This document shows positions 26,221 to 34,609 of a stretch of 64,000 nt of DNA, one piece after another. How positions within the stretch are numbered: position 1 is the stretch's first letter; each line of letters opens with the position of its first letter. Source of the DNA: JBBQYA01 sp031412335 (GTDB taxonomy: Bacteria > Bacteroidota > Bacteroidia > Sphingobacteriales > Sphingobacteriaceae); assembly GCA_031412335.1 (NCBI GenBank), contig JANOCT010000015.1, forward strand, positions 1 to 64,000, written 5' to 3'. The translations under genes and the position numbers were made by a program. The notes beneath the pieces are model-generated. The model had not been told where the DNA came from. It made no database searches and saw only the letters and a list, made by a program, of their open reading frames with translations.

Positions 26221-27477
26221 ATGAAACTATCCACCATGGCGAGCAACTTAATTGGCTCAGAAATTATAAAAATTGCTGGTGAGGTGAATGAGATGATAAA
26301 AAAAGGAGATAAAATCTGCAATTTAACTATTGGTGATTTTGACCCTTCTTATTTTCCCATTCCTAAAGAGTTGGAGAGTGAAATTATAGCTGCTTATGGT
26401 GAAAAATTAACTAATTATCCTCCAGCAAATGGAGTAGCTGAATTGCGAGAAAGTGTTGCTCATTTTATAAAATCAAGATTGGGCCTAAGTTATTCCCCAA
26501 ATGATGTATTAATCGCAGGTGGCTCAAGACCGTTAATTTATGTTGCATATTTGGCCATTTTAGATCAGTTTGATACCGTAGTTTTCCCGGTGCCATCTTG
26601 GAATAATAATCACTATTGTCATTTAAGTGGGGCTACTCCTATTATGATTGAAACTTCGGCAGAAACTAATTTTTTACCAACTGCTGCACAGTTAGCTCCT
26701 CATTTAAAAGATGCAACATTGTTAGCGTTAAATTCTCCATTAAACCCAACGGGTACTGCGTTTTCAAAATCAAATTTGGAAGAAATATGCGATTTAGTTT
26801 TACAAGAAAACCTTGGAAGAATCTCTGGCGAGAAACCCCTTTATTTGTTATTTGATCAAATGTATTGGATGCTTACTTTTGGATATGTGGAACATTTCGA
26901 CCCAGTATCTTTACGGCCAGAATTGAAAGATTATGTAATTTATATAGATGGGATTTCAAAAACTTTTGCAGCAACTGGAGTTAGGGTAGGATGGGCATTT
27001 GGGCCAGAAACAGTGATTAATAAAATGAAATCAATATTGGGACATGTAGGTGCATGGAGTCCAAAACCTGAACAAATGGCTACAGCACGTTTTTTGATGA
27101 ATAATAAAGCAGTTGATGGTTTTTTGCATTCTTTTAAGCTAAAAATGCAAAAAAGTCTAAATGCCTTATACGATGGATTTATTGAATTGAAAAACGAAGG
27201 GTTTGATGTTGATGCAATAGCCCCAATGGGAGCTATTTATTTAACAGCAAGCATAGATATTGCCGGAAAAAAAACACCCGAAGGAAAAATTTTAATCAAT
27301 AGTAAAGATGTAACATCGTATATTCTTACAGAAGCTAAAGTTGCTGTTGTTCCATTTACGGCTTTTGGAGCTTCTGATAGCAGTTCATGGTTTAGGCTTT
27401 CGGCAGGAGGCTGTCATTATGAAGATATTTTGGCTGCAATTCCTCGATTGAGAACTGCACTTTCCAAACTTAGTTAA
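26221..27477 (+). CDS. PLP-dependent class I/II aminotransferase
   Basis: A 418-residue fold-type I aminotransferase. NYPPANGVAELRESVAHFI (about residues 61-79) is the substrate-cofactor region, LNSPLNPTGTAFS carries the conserved NPTG, and DGISKTFAATGVRVGWAFG has the Schiff-base lysine and the phosphate-binding Arg. FRLSAGG near the C terminus supplies the substrate carboxylate Arg. The closest broad group is aspartate/aromatic transaminases; the amino-acid specificity cannot be told. Its stop codon shares one base with the ATG of the following RsmI-like gene, so the two are translationally coupled. Confidence 0.9.
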   Translation: MKLSTMASNLIGSEIIKIAGEVNEMIKKGDKICNLTIGDFDPSYFPIPKELESEIIAAYGEKLTNYPPANGVAELRESVAHFIKSRLGLSYSPNDVLIAGGSRPLIYVAYLAILDQFDTVVFPVPSWNNNHYCHLSGATPIMIETSAETNFLPTAAQLAPHLKDATLLALNSPLNPTGTAFSKSNLEEICDLVLQENLGRISGEKPLYLLFDQMYWMLTFGYVEHFDPVSLRPELKDYVIYIDGISKTFAATGVRVGWAFGPETVINKMKSILGHVGAWSPKPEQMATARFLMNNKAVDGFLHSFKLKMQKSLNALYDGFIELKNEGFDVDAIAPMGAIYLTASIDIAGKKTPEGKILINSKDVTSYILTEAKVAVVPFTAFGASDSSSWFRLSAGGCHYEDILAAIPRLRTALSKLS

Positions 27478-28187
27478 TGGCTATCGGAACCTTATTTCTT
27501 ATACCAACAACCATAAGTGAAGGAACAATTACCCAGGTTTTACCTTCTCAGCTTTTTGAAATCATAAACACAATTGATGAATATATAGTTGAAAATGAAC
27601 GAAATGCAAGAAGATTTTTAAAAGAAGCTGGCCTGAAAATCCCTCAGGATAAATTGATTTTGCATGTGCTTGATAAACATGCCAAAAATTTACCCTACGC
27701 AACTTTTCTAAAAAATTGTATGGCAGGCAAAAAGATTGGTTTGTTATCAGATGCCGGATGTCCAGCCATTGCTGACCCTGGTGCAGAAGTTGTGCTTGCA
27801 GCTCATAAATTAAAGATAAAAGTTTTACCTCTGGTTGGACCTTCGTCAATTTTGCTGGCGCTAATGTCATCAGGATTCAATGGGCAATCTTTTACGTTTA
27901 ATGGATATTTACCTATTGATAAGCCAGCTCGAATAAAAAAAATAAAAGAACTGGAAAAACAAAGCAAACTCGAAAATCAAACTCAATTGTTTATCGAAAC
28001 ACCATTTAGAAATAAGCAATTGTTTGAAGAGTTAGTAAAAACATGCTCATTGGGTACATTTATGAGTATTTGTTGTGATGCAACCGGCGTTGAAGAATAT
28101 ATTTTTACAGCAACTATAACGGATTGGAAAAAAATTGAACCACCAATTCAAAAAAAACCTGCTATTTTCTCTATTTATTGTAAGTGA
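27477..28187 (+). CDS. RsmI-family SAM-dependent methyltransferase
   Basis: A 236-residue tetrapyrrole methylase-fold protein. GTLFLIPTTISEG opens the fold and GKKIGLLSDAGCPAIADPGAEVV carries the motif equivalent to SDAGTPAISDPG of RsmI, which 2'-O-methylates C1402 of 16S rRNA. LVGPSSILLALMSSGFNGQSFTFNGYLP and IETPFRN follow in the expected order. Bacteroidota often have this shorter paralogue as well as true RsmI, so the RNA target is uncertain. It is transcribed with the aminotransferase gene upstream. Confidence 0.85.
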   Translation: MAIGTLFLIPTTISEGTITQVLPSQLFEIINTIDEYIVENERNARRFLKEAGLKIPQDKLILHVLDKHAKNLPYATFLKNCMAGKKIGLLSDAGCPAIADPGAEVVLAAHKLKIKVLPLVGPSSILLALMSSGFNGQSFTFNGYLPIDKPARIKKIKELEKQSKLENQTQLFIETPFRNKQLFEELVKTCSLGTFMSICCDATGVEEYIFTATITDWKKIEPPIQKKPAIFSIYCK

Positions 28188-28334
28188 TTTTCTAATATAA
28201 ATTTATTTAGAAAATATCGATCGATTTTTGGATTTGCAACCAATAATTCAAACCAAAATTTAATTTATTCTTCTTTAAACTTAGTGTAACACAGTATCCT
28301 TTGTGCCTTCGTAGTTCTAAACCAATGTATAAAA
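28188..28334. other. Convergent intergenic region with a dispersed-repeat-like tract
   Basis: Between the RsmI-like gene and miaE (both 3' ends). Positions about 28278-28318 read like a decayed copy of the widespread intergenic wording TTTGTGCCTTCGTGGTTC (here TTTGTGCCTTCGTAGTTC), which I recall from intergenic regions of many bacterial genomes. No gene is seen. Whether it repeats elsewhere in this genome cannot be tested from the window. Confidence 0.3.
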
Positions 28335-28916
28335 TTAGCCATGAATCGTTTCAGCAACTCCATATTTTGCAATAACTTCTGCTTCGTAGACTAAAAATTG
28401 CTGCCATCGAGCATCCACATCTTCATCACCCGCATACTTTTTTGCTAGCTTAATAAACATCGTGTAATGAGTTGCTTCACTAACCATTAGCTCATGATAA
28501 AATTTAGCTAATTCTTTATCTTGAATATTCAAGGATAGCAATCTGAACCTTTCGCAACTTCTGGCTTCAATTAAAGCAGAAACCAACAACCGGTCGATCA
28601 ATACGATATGGCGCAAAAAACCCTTTCGTACAAATTTCATTAGCTCTCCAACATAAGTATCTTTCCGTTCGCGACCAAGCACTCCACCTCTTTTTAAAAT
28701 AAAATCGTGCACCATTCCGAAATGTTCCATTTCTTCTTTTACTAGGGCAATCATTTCTTTTACTAACTCTGGATACTCTGGAAAATTTACAATCATCGAA
28801 ATTCCATTGGTTGCTGCTTTCTGTTCGCAAAATGCATGATCCGTTAAAATTTCATCAATATTCTCTTCAACTATACTAACCCATCTTGGGTCGGTTGGCA
28901 ATTTTAATCCTAACAT
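28335..28916 (-). CDS. miaE: tRNA-(ms2io6A)-hydroxylase-family diiron protein
   Basis: A 193-residue ferritin-like diiron oxygenase. The metal ligands are visible in the expected order: E31 (HAFCEQKAA), E62 and H65 (EEMEHF), E117 (ALIEARSCERF), E147 and H150 (SEATHY). MiaE hydroxylates the isopentenyl group of 2-methylthio-N6-isopentenyladenosine at tRNA position 37. Substrate RNA and partner MiaA/MiaB genes are not in the window. It is probably monocistronic, with the terminator of the upstream DUF4920 gene separating the two. Confidence 0.9.
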   Translation of the reverse strand: MLGLKLPTDPRWVSIVEENIDEILTDHAFCEQKAATNGISMIVNFPEYPELVKEMIALVKEEMEHFGMVHDFILKRGGVLGRERKDTYVGELMKFVRKGFLRHIVLIDRLLVSALIEARSCERFRLLSLNIQDKELAKFYHELMVSEATHYTMFIKLAKKYAGDEDVDARWQQFLVYEAEVIAKYGVAETIHG

Positions 28917-28958
28917 ATTGAATGTGTAAATGGATAGTTTTTAAAAAATAGTAAGCAT

Positions 28959-28990
28959 AAAAAAACCGGAATGTTTGAATATTCCGGTTT
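28959..28990 (-). terminator. Terminator downstream of the DUF4920 lipoprotein gene
   Basis: Perfect 10-base arms, AAACCGGAAT (28963-28972) and ATTCCGGTTT (28981-28990), with an 8-base loop. On the minus strand the T-run extends past the arm to 28959. It lies 17 bases past the gene's stop codon. Confidence 0.85.
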
Positions 28991-29007
28991 CTACAACATT
29001 TCTTAAG

Positions 29008-29487
29008 TTATAATATGACAACTCCTTTTGCTTCAAAAGCAAGTTCTTTTTTAGGTTCTGTAATTGCAGCAATTTCAGCATCCGACTTTCCACCATCTTT
29101 TGCATAATGTTGCTGATCTTCAACTGAAGTAACTTCGTTGTAAGCAAATCCGTCCAACACTACTTCTTTTCCTGAAATATCTTTAGGTAAGAATATTTTA
29201 TAATCTTTAAAAGTTACTCTCATCATTTTACCGTCACCGATATCCATAGTAATCCAACATCCTTTCTTTTGGCATACTTCTACTACTTTACCTTTTACTT
29301 TCATATCAGCTTTTTCTGCTGTTCCCATACTGCTAACTAATTCAGTTACATTTTTTACTTCTGTATTATAAACGGTATCGCCAAACATGGTACCTACTAC
29401 TACTTCTTTTTCAGCAGTTTTTTTATTTTGCTGGTTGCATGCTGCTAGTGCAACAATAAATGGAATTAAAATCAGAAATCTTTTCAT
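29008..29487 (-). CDS. DUF4920 family lipoprotein
   Basis: A 159-residue protein with a lipoprotein signal (FIVALAAC, Cys at residue 17), so predicted to be lipid-anchored in the periplasm or outer membrane. The domain around MKVKGKVVEVCQKKGCWITMDIGDG (residues 63-87), followed by VTFKDYKIFLPKDISGKEVVLDG, is the DUF4920 pattern, with a conserved Cys-x4-Cys-Trp. It resembles OB-fold-like small domains. Biochemical role unknown. The gene has a strong terminator and appears to be transcribed alone. Confidence 0.8.
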   Translation of the reverse strand: MKRFLILIPFIVALAACNQQNKKTAEKEVVVGTMFGDTVYNTEVKNVTELVSSMGTAEKADMKVKGKVVEVCQKKGCWITMDIGDGKMMRVTFKDYKIFLPKDISGKEVVLDGFAYNEVTSVEDQQHYAKDGGKSDAEIAAITEPKKELAFEAKGVVIL

Positions 29488-29562
29488 TTGAATTATTAAA
29501 TAAGTTATAAAAGTGAGAAAATTGTAGCAGAAACCAAAATAAGGATGTTAATTGATTAAAAT

Positions 29563-30936
29563 TCAACCAAATAAGGAAGAAAAAACTTCTTCAACTTTAG
29601 ATACTGTTTCAATTTCTATAGAATACCTTGTTCTGTCCAAGCCTTTGGCATTATATTTTGAAACAAAAATTTTCTCCATGCCTAATTTTTCAGCTTCAGA
29701 AATTCGTTGTTCTACTCTATTTACTGCTCTTATTTCTCCAGAAAGGCCAACTTCTGCAGAAAAACAAACTTTTGGCGGTATTGGCATATCTTGATAGGAT
29801 GAAATAATAGCAGCTATAACTCCTAAATCGATCGCCGGATCTTCAACTTTAATTCCTCCAGTTATGTTCAGAAATACATCATTTGCGCCTAATTTAAATC
29901 CACATCTTTTTTCGAGAACTGCCAGTAACATATTCATTCTTCTTAAATCAAAACCTGTGGCCGATCGCTGTGCAGTTCCATAATTTGATGGACTAACTAA
30001 AGCTTGAGATTCAATTAATAATGGTCTTAAACCTTCAATGGTTACTGAAATAGCAATTCCACTCAAAGGTTCATCTCGTGGTGATAATAAAATTTCTGAT
30101 GGATTGGAAACTTCGCGTAAACCGTTTCCTTGCATTTCATAAATTCCTAGTTCTGAAGTAGATCCAAATCTATTCTTCGAACATCTAAGTAATCGGTAAA
30201 TATGATGCCGATCGCCTTCGAATTGCAAAACGGTATCAACCATGTGCTCCAAAATTTTAGGACCAGCTATCAATCCATCTTTGGTAATATGCCCCACCAA
30301 AAACACCGGAGTTCCACTTTCCTTAGCAAATTTTATCAATTCAGCCGTGCACTCGCGTATTTGAGAAACACTACCAGCAGCAGAATCTAAATGAGCAGAA
30401 AAAAGCGTTTGAATTGAATCTATAATTACTAATTGAGGCTCAACTTTTTCTAGTTGTTTAAATATGTTTTGAGTCGCAGTTTCAGTTAAAACCAAACATT
30501 GATTGCCTTTGCTAGTTATTATTCGCTCGGCTCTCATTTTTAATTGTTGTTCACTTTCTTCGCCAGAAATATATAAGACTTTTCCACCCGTCAAACCCAA
30601 TGCAGTTTGCAACATCAAAGTCGATTTCCCAATTCCTGGTTCTCCTCCTATTAATATTACGGATCCAGGCACTATACCACCCCCTAAAATTCGGTTCAGT
30701 TCTCCATCATTGGTTATTATTCTTCGCTGATCGGAATAATCTATTTCCTCAATAGCAATTGGTGCATTTATTCTCTTGGAAGATGCTATTTGGTAAACGG
30801 ATGAAGATGTATCAATCTTTTCAACAACTTCTTCTACAAACGTATTCCATTCATTACAAGATGGACATTTGCCTAACCACTTTGCAGCTTGTGCTCCACA
30901 ATTCTGACAAAAAAAACTTGTTTTCAATTTCGCCAT
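29563..30936 (-). CDS. radA: DNA repair protein RadA
   Basis: RecA-like branch-migration helicase, 457 residues (the usual ~455). N-terminal C4 zinc finger (CQNCGAQAAKWLGKCPSC, residues 10-27), then Walker A GGEPGIGKST near residue 97, Walker B LVIIDSIQT, and the RadA-specific KNRFG motif (about 254). The C-terminal Lon-protease-like domain includes FLNITGGIKVEDPAIDLG and FSAEVGLSGEIRAV. It acts in recombination intermediate processing. Its ATG lies inside the 3' end of pepP (13-base overlap), implying coupled translation. Confidence 0.97.
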   Translation of the reverse strand: MAKLKTSFFCQNCGAQAAKWLGKCPSCNEWNTFVEEVVEKIDTSSSVYQIASSKRINAPIAIEEIDYSDQRRIITNDGELNRILGGGIVPGSVILIGGEPGIGKSTLMLQTALGLTGGKVLYISGEESEQQLKMRAERIITSKGNQCLVLTETATQNIFKQLEKVEPQLVIIDSIQTLFSAHLDSAAGSVSQIRECTAELIKFAKESGTPVFLVGHITKDGLIAGPKILEHMVDTVLQFEGDRHHIYRLLRCSKNRFGSTSELGIYEMQGNGLREVSNPSEILLSPRDEPLSGIAISVTIEGLRPLLIESQALVSPSNYGTAQRSATGFDLRRMNMLLAVLEKRCGFKLGANDVFLNITGGIKVEDPAIDLGVIAAIISSYQDMPIPPKVCFSAEVGLSGEIRAVNRVEQRISEAEKLGMEKIFVSKYNAKGLDRTRYSIEIETVSKVEEVFSSLFG

Positions 30937-32225
30937 GAGGTATTCATTAACATTTCAATTTCTTCCACTTCTCTTGGTATCGTTGCCATCAGGTCAATAT
31001 TTCCATCTTCTGTTAAAACAATATTATTTTCTATTCGAACTCCCAAACCTTCGCTTGCAATGTAAATTCCAGGTTCGCAAGTTAAAACCATTCCTGCTTC
31101 TAATTTCTCATATCTATTTCCAAAATCATGAACATCTAACCCTAAAAAATGAGAAGTGCCATGCATGAAGTATTGCTTATATAAAGGCATTTTTTTATTT
31201 TGTTTTTCAACATCATGTCTGTCAAGCAATCCAAGGTCAATCAATTCAGATTGCATGTAATTGCCCACCTCATTTTGATATTCATCTAATAAGATTCCAG
31301 GTTTAAGCAATCCAGAAGCAAATTTCATGACCCGTAAATCAGCATTATAAACGTTTTTTTGTCGCTCTGTAAATCTGCCTGAAACCGGAATTGATCTACT
31401 TAAATCGGCATTATAGTTTCCATATTCGGCTCCAAAATCCAACAAAATCACTTCACCTGCTTGACAAAGTTTATTATTATCGTTGTAATGTAAAACGCAT
31501 GCAGAAGCTCCAGAAGCAATTATTGGATTGTAGGCGTGCCCAGTAGCTCGGTTTTTAATAAATTCATGAATTATTTCTGCTTCTATTTCATATTCGCCAA
31601 CACCGGGTTTCACAAAAGATAAAACTCGTCTAAAAGCTGACTCAGTAATTTCACATGCCTTCTTTATTTGTGTTATTTCAATTTCTGATTTGATGGAACG
31701 GAGTCTCCTCAAAATTGGTGCAGCCCTTTTATATTCATGCAATGGGAATCTGGTTTTAAGATCTAAAGCCAAGCGCAAATCTCTATAGGGCACCGTATGC
31801 ACATATCGATCATTCTCATTGGTATTTAAATAGATAGTTTCAGCATAATGTAAGAGTAGATTTAAAATCGTTTCATATTCATCCAACCAAAAAATACTTT
31901 CTATACCCGAAGCAGCTTTCGCTTCTTCTTTGGTATATTTATGTCCTTCCCAAACGGCTATATGCTCATTAGTCTGTTTCAAAAACAAAATTTCCCTATA
32001 TTGTGCCATTGGACTATCTGGAAATAAAATTAAAATACTCTGTTCTTGATCTATTCCAGACAAATAATAAAGGTCAGGACTTTGTTTAAAACGGAGTAAA
32101 GCATCACCACTTTGAGGAAATTCGTCGTTGGAATGAAGAATTACAATAGATTGTGGTGTAATATTTGAAACAAAACGTTGGCGATTTGCGATAAACAGTT
32201 TGTTTTCAGGCGAGATATACTTCAT
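30924..32225 (-). CDS. pepP: Xaa-Pro aminopeptidase (aminopeptidase P family, M24B)
   Basis: A 433-residue cytosolic metallopeptidase that removes N-terminal residues preceding proline. The N-terminal creatinase-like domain (RQRFVSNITPQSIVILHSNDE) precedes the pita-bread fold. Metal-binding residues are recognisable in LLDFGAEYGNYNADLSRS (the Asp pair), HGTSHFLGLDVHD (His), GMVLTCEPGIYI (Glu) and GVRIENNIVL (Glu). The length matches E. coli PepP (441). It is the first gene of a two-gene unit with radA. Confidence 0.95.
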   Translation of the reverse strand: MKYISPENKLFIANRQRFVSNITPQSIVILHSNDEFPQSGDALLRFKQSPDLYYLSGIDQEQSILILFPDSPMAQYREILFLKQTNEHIAVWEGHKYTKEEAKAASGIESIFWLDEYETILNLLLHYAETIYLNTNENDRYVHTVPYRDLRLALDLKTRFPLHEYKRAAPILRRLRSIKSEIEITQIKKACEITESAFRRVLSFVKPGVGEYEIEAEIIHEFIKNRATGHAYNPIIASGASACVLHYNDNNKLCQAGEVILLDFGAEYGNYNADLSRSIPVSGRFTERQKNVYNADLRVMKFASGLLKPGILLDEYQNEVGNYMQSELIDLGLLDRHDVEKQNKKMPLYKQYFMHGTSHFLGLDVHDFGNRYEKLEAGMVLTCEPGIYIASEGLGVRIENNIVLTEDGNIDLMATIPREVEEIEMLMNTSWRN

Positions 32226-32322
32226 AAATTGCTTTTTGAATACGTAAATTTTAATTTTTATAAAATAATATTGGTAAAATAAGGTGAATTGCTCGGTATT
32301 TGGAATTTAATTCTGCATAATT

Positions 32323-32352
32323 TTTGATAGTTTCAAAATTAAATTACTTTTG
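32323..32352 (+). promoter_or_regulatory. Bacteroidota-type promoter of the OmpA-family gene
   Basis: TTG at 32324-32326 (within TTTTTG), 18 bases of spacer, then TACTTTTG at 32345-32352, a full match to TAnnTTTG. Transcription would begin about 32359, 40-45 bases before the ATG at 32402. This excludes the in-frame upstream start at 32324. Confidence 0.75.
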
Positions 32353-32401
32353 CCAAGATTGTCGAAAAATGCTCTACGAACAACACAACAACAAAACAAA
32401 A

Positions 32402-34039
32402 ATGAAGAACTCTACTTTTAGAAAAATTACTGCACTTACCATTGCCGCTTTCGCAATTTCGGCAAACCTTTTTGCTCAAGAAGTTTCTACAACCACAACA
32501 ACTACAAAGAAAGCAAAAACGACTTTTCTTGGTCGAAGTCAATTCCGAACATGGTCTGTAGGCATAAATGGCGGTATGCAAAATCCATTTACGATTTTTG
32601 GTGGTAAAAATGATTTTGATGCAAGAAATGGTTTTATTCCAAGTTATGGTGTTGGAATCAGCATTGAAAAACAATTAGGATATAATTTTGGATTAAGAGG
32701 AGATTTAATGACTGGAGGATTAGAAGGTGAAAATCTTAAAACTTCATCTTTTGAAGAAGGAACGTTTAAGACAACTATTAAATTTGATGCAACATTAAAT
32801 TTTGTTGTTAATTTCGGAAACGTTGATTTTCTTAAAAGAGACAATAAATTTAGTCCATTTGCTTCCTTTGGTTTTGGTTTAGCAAATTTCGAAGCTGAAG
32901 CTGATTTTGCTGATCCTAATTTTAGAAGTAATCAAGGTGCATTTATAATTTCTGGAAATACCTATGAATTTATAATGCCTGTAGGTGTTGGTGTAAAATA
33001 TGCTTTAAATGACAATATTCGATTGAAACTTGGATATACTGTTAAATTTATGGATGGAGATAAATTAGATGCATCTGATTTTTATACAAACAACGATAGA
33101 TATCAGTATACCTATTTGGGAGCTACTTATAGTTTAGGTAAAAAAGAAAAAGACGATTTAGAATTTGTAAATCCAATTGCAAGAATGTATGATGAGTTAG
33201 AAGTTTCAGAAGAATTGCAAAAACAAATTGATGAGTTAAAAGGCAAAGTATCTTCAAACGAATCAGAAATATCTAATTTGAAAAAAGATAGCGATGGTGA
33301 TGGAGTTGCTGACTTGTTTGATAAAGAGCCAAATACACCAGCTGGAAGTAAAATTGATGGATCTGGAAGAACATTAGACACCGACGGTGATGGAATTCCT
33401 GATTACTTAGACAAATGCCCTACATTCCCAGGTGATTCTGCTTCTGGAGGTTGCATGATGAATGGAGTAGGAGTAAATGGTTCAAATGCTGATGGAAACG
33501 GTGGATATACCAACTTCTCTAATGATAACGGAATGAGTGGAAATGATGGAACAGATGGAAATAACAACGGAAAAGGCGGAAAAAATAACGGTAAGGGAAA
33601 TAACGGAAAAGGTAATAATGGACGTGGAAATAACGGATCTGGCAACAACGGTTCAGGAAATAATGACGGAAGCGGAAATGATTCGGGCTTAGGTCTATCT
33701 GGTCCAATTTCAGGATATGAAAACGTACAGTTTGACTTTGATAGTTTTGTTATCAAGCCGATTTCTTTCCCAATTTTGGATAAATTATCAGAAATTCTGA
33801 CTAATGATTCTAAGAAATCAATGTATATAGACGGTCATGCAAGTGCAGAAGGAAGTGATTTGCATAACATGCAATTATCAAAAGAAAGAGCATTTGCAGT
33901 GAAAAGTTATTTATTGAAGAAAGGTGTTCCTTCAAGAAAAATAACTACAAGAGGTTTTGGAGAATCAAAACCAGTAGTTCCAAATTCTAGCGAAGAAGGA
34001 AGAATTAAAAACAGAAGAGTTGAATTTAAAACAAAATAA
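32402..34039 (+). CDS. OmpA-family outer-membrane protein with calcium-binding repeats and an Asn/Gly/Lys linker
   Basis: About 545 residues from the ATG at 32402, chosen because a signal peptide (MKNSTFRKITALTIAAFAIS...FAQ) starts there and a promoter lies just upstream. Residues about 40-240 look like an outer-membrane beta-barrel (alternating aromatic/Gly, ending YTYLGATYSLG). A short coiled region follows, then thrombospondin type 3-like repeats (DSDGDGVADLFDKEPNTP, DTDGDGIPDYLDKCP), a ~60-residue low-complexity tract of NNGKGNN units, and a C-terminal OmpA peptidoglycan-binding domain (FDFDSFVIKP, HASAEGSD, KERAFAVKSYL, NRRVEF). It links outer membrane to cell wall and is probably abundant. 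Confidence 0.9.
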   Translation: MKNSTFRKITALTIAAFAISANLFAQEVSTTTTTTKKAKTTFLGRSQFRTWSVGINGGMQNPFTIFGGKNDFDARNGFIPSYGVGISIEKQLGYNFGLRGDLMTGGLEGENLKTSSFEEGTFKTTIKFDATLNFVVNFGNVDFLKRDNKFSPFASFGFGLANFEAEADFADPNFRSNQGAFIISGNTYEFIMPVGVGVKYALNDNIRLKLGYTVKFMDGDKLDASDFYTNNDRYQYTYLGATYSLGKKEKDDLEFVNPIARMYDELEVSEELQKQIDELKGKVSSNESEISNLKKDSDGDGVADLFDKEPNTPAGSKIDGSGRTLDTDGDGIPDYLDKCPTFPGDSASGGCMMNGVGVNGSNADGNGGYTNFSNDNGMSGNDGTDGNNNGKGGKNNGKGNNGKGNNGRGNNGSGNNGSGNNDGSGNDSGLGLSGPISGYENVQFDFDSFVIKPISFPILDKLSEILTNDSKKSMYIDGHASAEGSDLHNMQLSKERAFAVKSYLLKKGVPSRKITTRGFGESKPVVPNSSEEGRIKNRRVEFKTK

Positions 34040-34059
34040 TAACTAAAAAAGTTAAGTAA

Positions 34060-34086
34060 AAGGGCTGCAATTGTAGCCCTTTTTTA
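34060..34086 (+). terminator. Rho-independent terminator of the OmpA-family gene
   Basis: Near-perfect inverted repeat AGGGCTGCAATTGTAGCCCT (34061-34080), one G-T wobble, followed directly by T6 (34081 onward). It starts 21 bases past the stop and ends just before the ATG of the next small gene. Confidence 0.85.
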
Positions 34087-34090
34087 TTTT

Positions 34091-34231
34091 ATGTATTTTT
34101 TCAGAAAAAAAGACCCAACACGTCCGACCAATTTTAATATAAAAGCTATGCACTGGATAAACAGAATAGCAATTATTGTATTTTTAACCGGAATACTAAT
34201 CAGGTTAGGAATGTATTTCATTAATAAATGA
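34091..34231 (+). CDS. Small single-span membrane protein (DUF6728-like)
   Basis: A 46-residue ORF that is easy to miss. The first ~18 residues are basic and polar, with the segment RPTNFNIKAMHWINRIA, which resembles the conserved centre of small Bacteroidota proteins annotated DUF6728. One hydrophobic helix follows (about residues 26-40) and the product ends FINK. Its TGA overlaps the ATG of the ridA gene by four bases (ATGA), strong support that it is translated and coupled. It starts only 10 bases after a terminator stem, so where its promoter lies is unclear; read-through from the OmpA gene is possible. Function unknown. Confidence 0.72.
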   Translation: MYFFRKKDPTRPTNFNIKAMHWINRIAIIVFLTGILIRLGMYFINK

Positions 34232-34605
34232 AAAGAATAATAAATACAGAAAATGCTCCTGCACCAATCGGGCCTTACAGCCAAGCTGTTGAATTCGGAA
34301 ATACGCTATATACTTCTGGCCAAATTGCATTAGACTCTGAAACGGGTTTATTGGTAAATGAATCAATAAACGCTGAAACCAAACAAGTAATGGCTAATTT
34401 AAAAGCCGTTCTCGAGGCTGCTGGTTATAGTTTTGGCTCTATTGTGAAAACGACTATTTATCTTTCGGACATGAATTTATTTTCGGAGGTAAATGAAATT
34501 TATGCTACCTATTTCGATCGCGATTTCCCTGCTAGAGAAACTGTGCAGGTGGCAGGTTTGCCAAAATCTGTGAACGTAGAGATATCTGTAATAGCCTGCA
34601 AATAA
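34228..34605 (+). CDS. ridA: RidA family reactive imine/enamine deaminase
   Basis: A 125-residue trimeric YjgF/YER057c/UK114-family protein. The start is canonical (RIINTENAPAPIGPYSQAVEFGNTLYTSGQIALD), and VNEIYATYFDRDFPARETVQVAGLPKSVNVEISVIA carries the substrate Arg (PARETV) and the terminal EISVIA. It hydrolyses 2-aminoacrylate and related imines released by PLP enzymes, protecting other PLP enzymes. It is coupled to the 46-residue membrane ORF upstream. The next gene starts four bases after its stop. Confidence 0.95.
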   Translation: MKRIINTENAPAPIGPYSQAVEFGNTLYTSGQIALDSETGLLVNESINAETKQVMANLKAVLEAAGYSFGSIVKTTIYLSDMNLFSEVNEIYATYFDRDFPARETVQVAGLPKSVNVEISVIACK

Positions 34606-34609
34606 TTTT

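Noticed and set aside
33550..33690. Short direct repeats suggesting a CRISPR-like array
   Set aside because: The repeats are in-frame codon repeats of a protein linker, not identical spacers and repeats.
33403..33756. 117-residue minus-strand ORF, Pro/Phe/Leu-rich
   Set aside because: Antisense of the repetitive OmpA-family linker. Its composition (PLFPLPLFPPF) mirrors the NNGKGN repeat and shows no family features.
34084..34284. 66-residue minus-strand ORF opposite the ridA leader
   Set aside because: Mirror of the 46-residue plus-strand ORF, whose ATGA overlap with ridA and helix pattern make the plus strand the real one.
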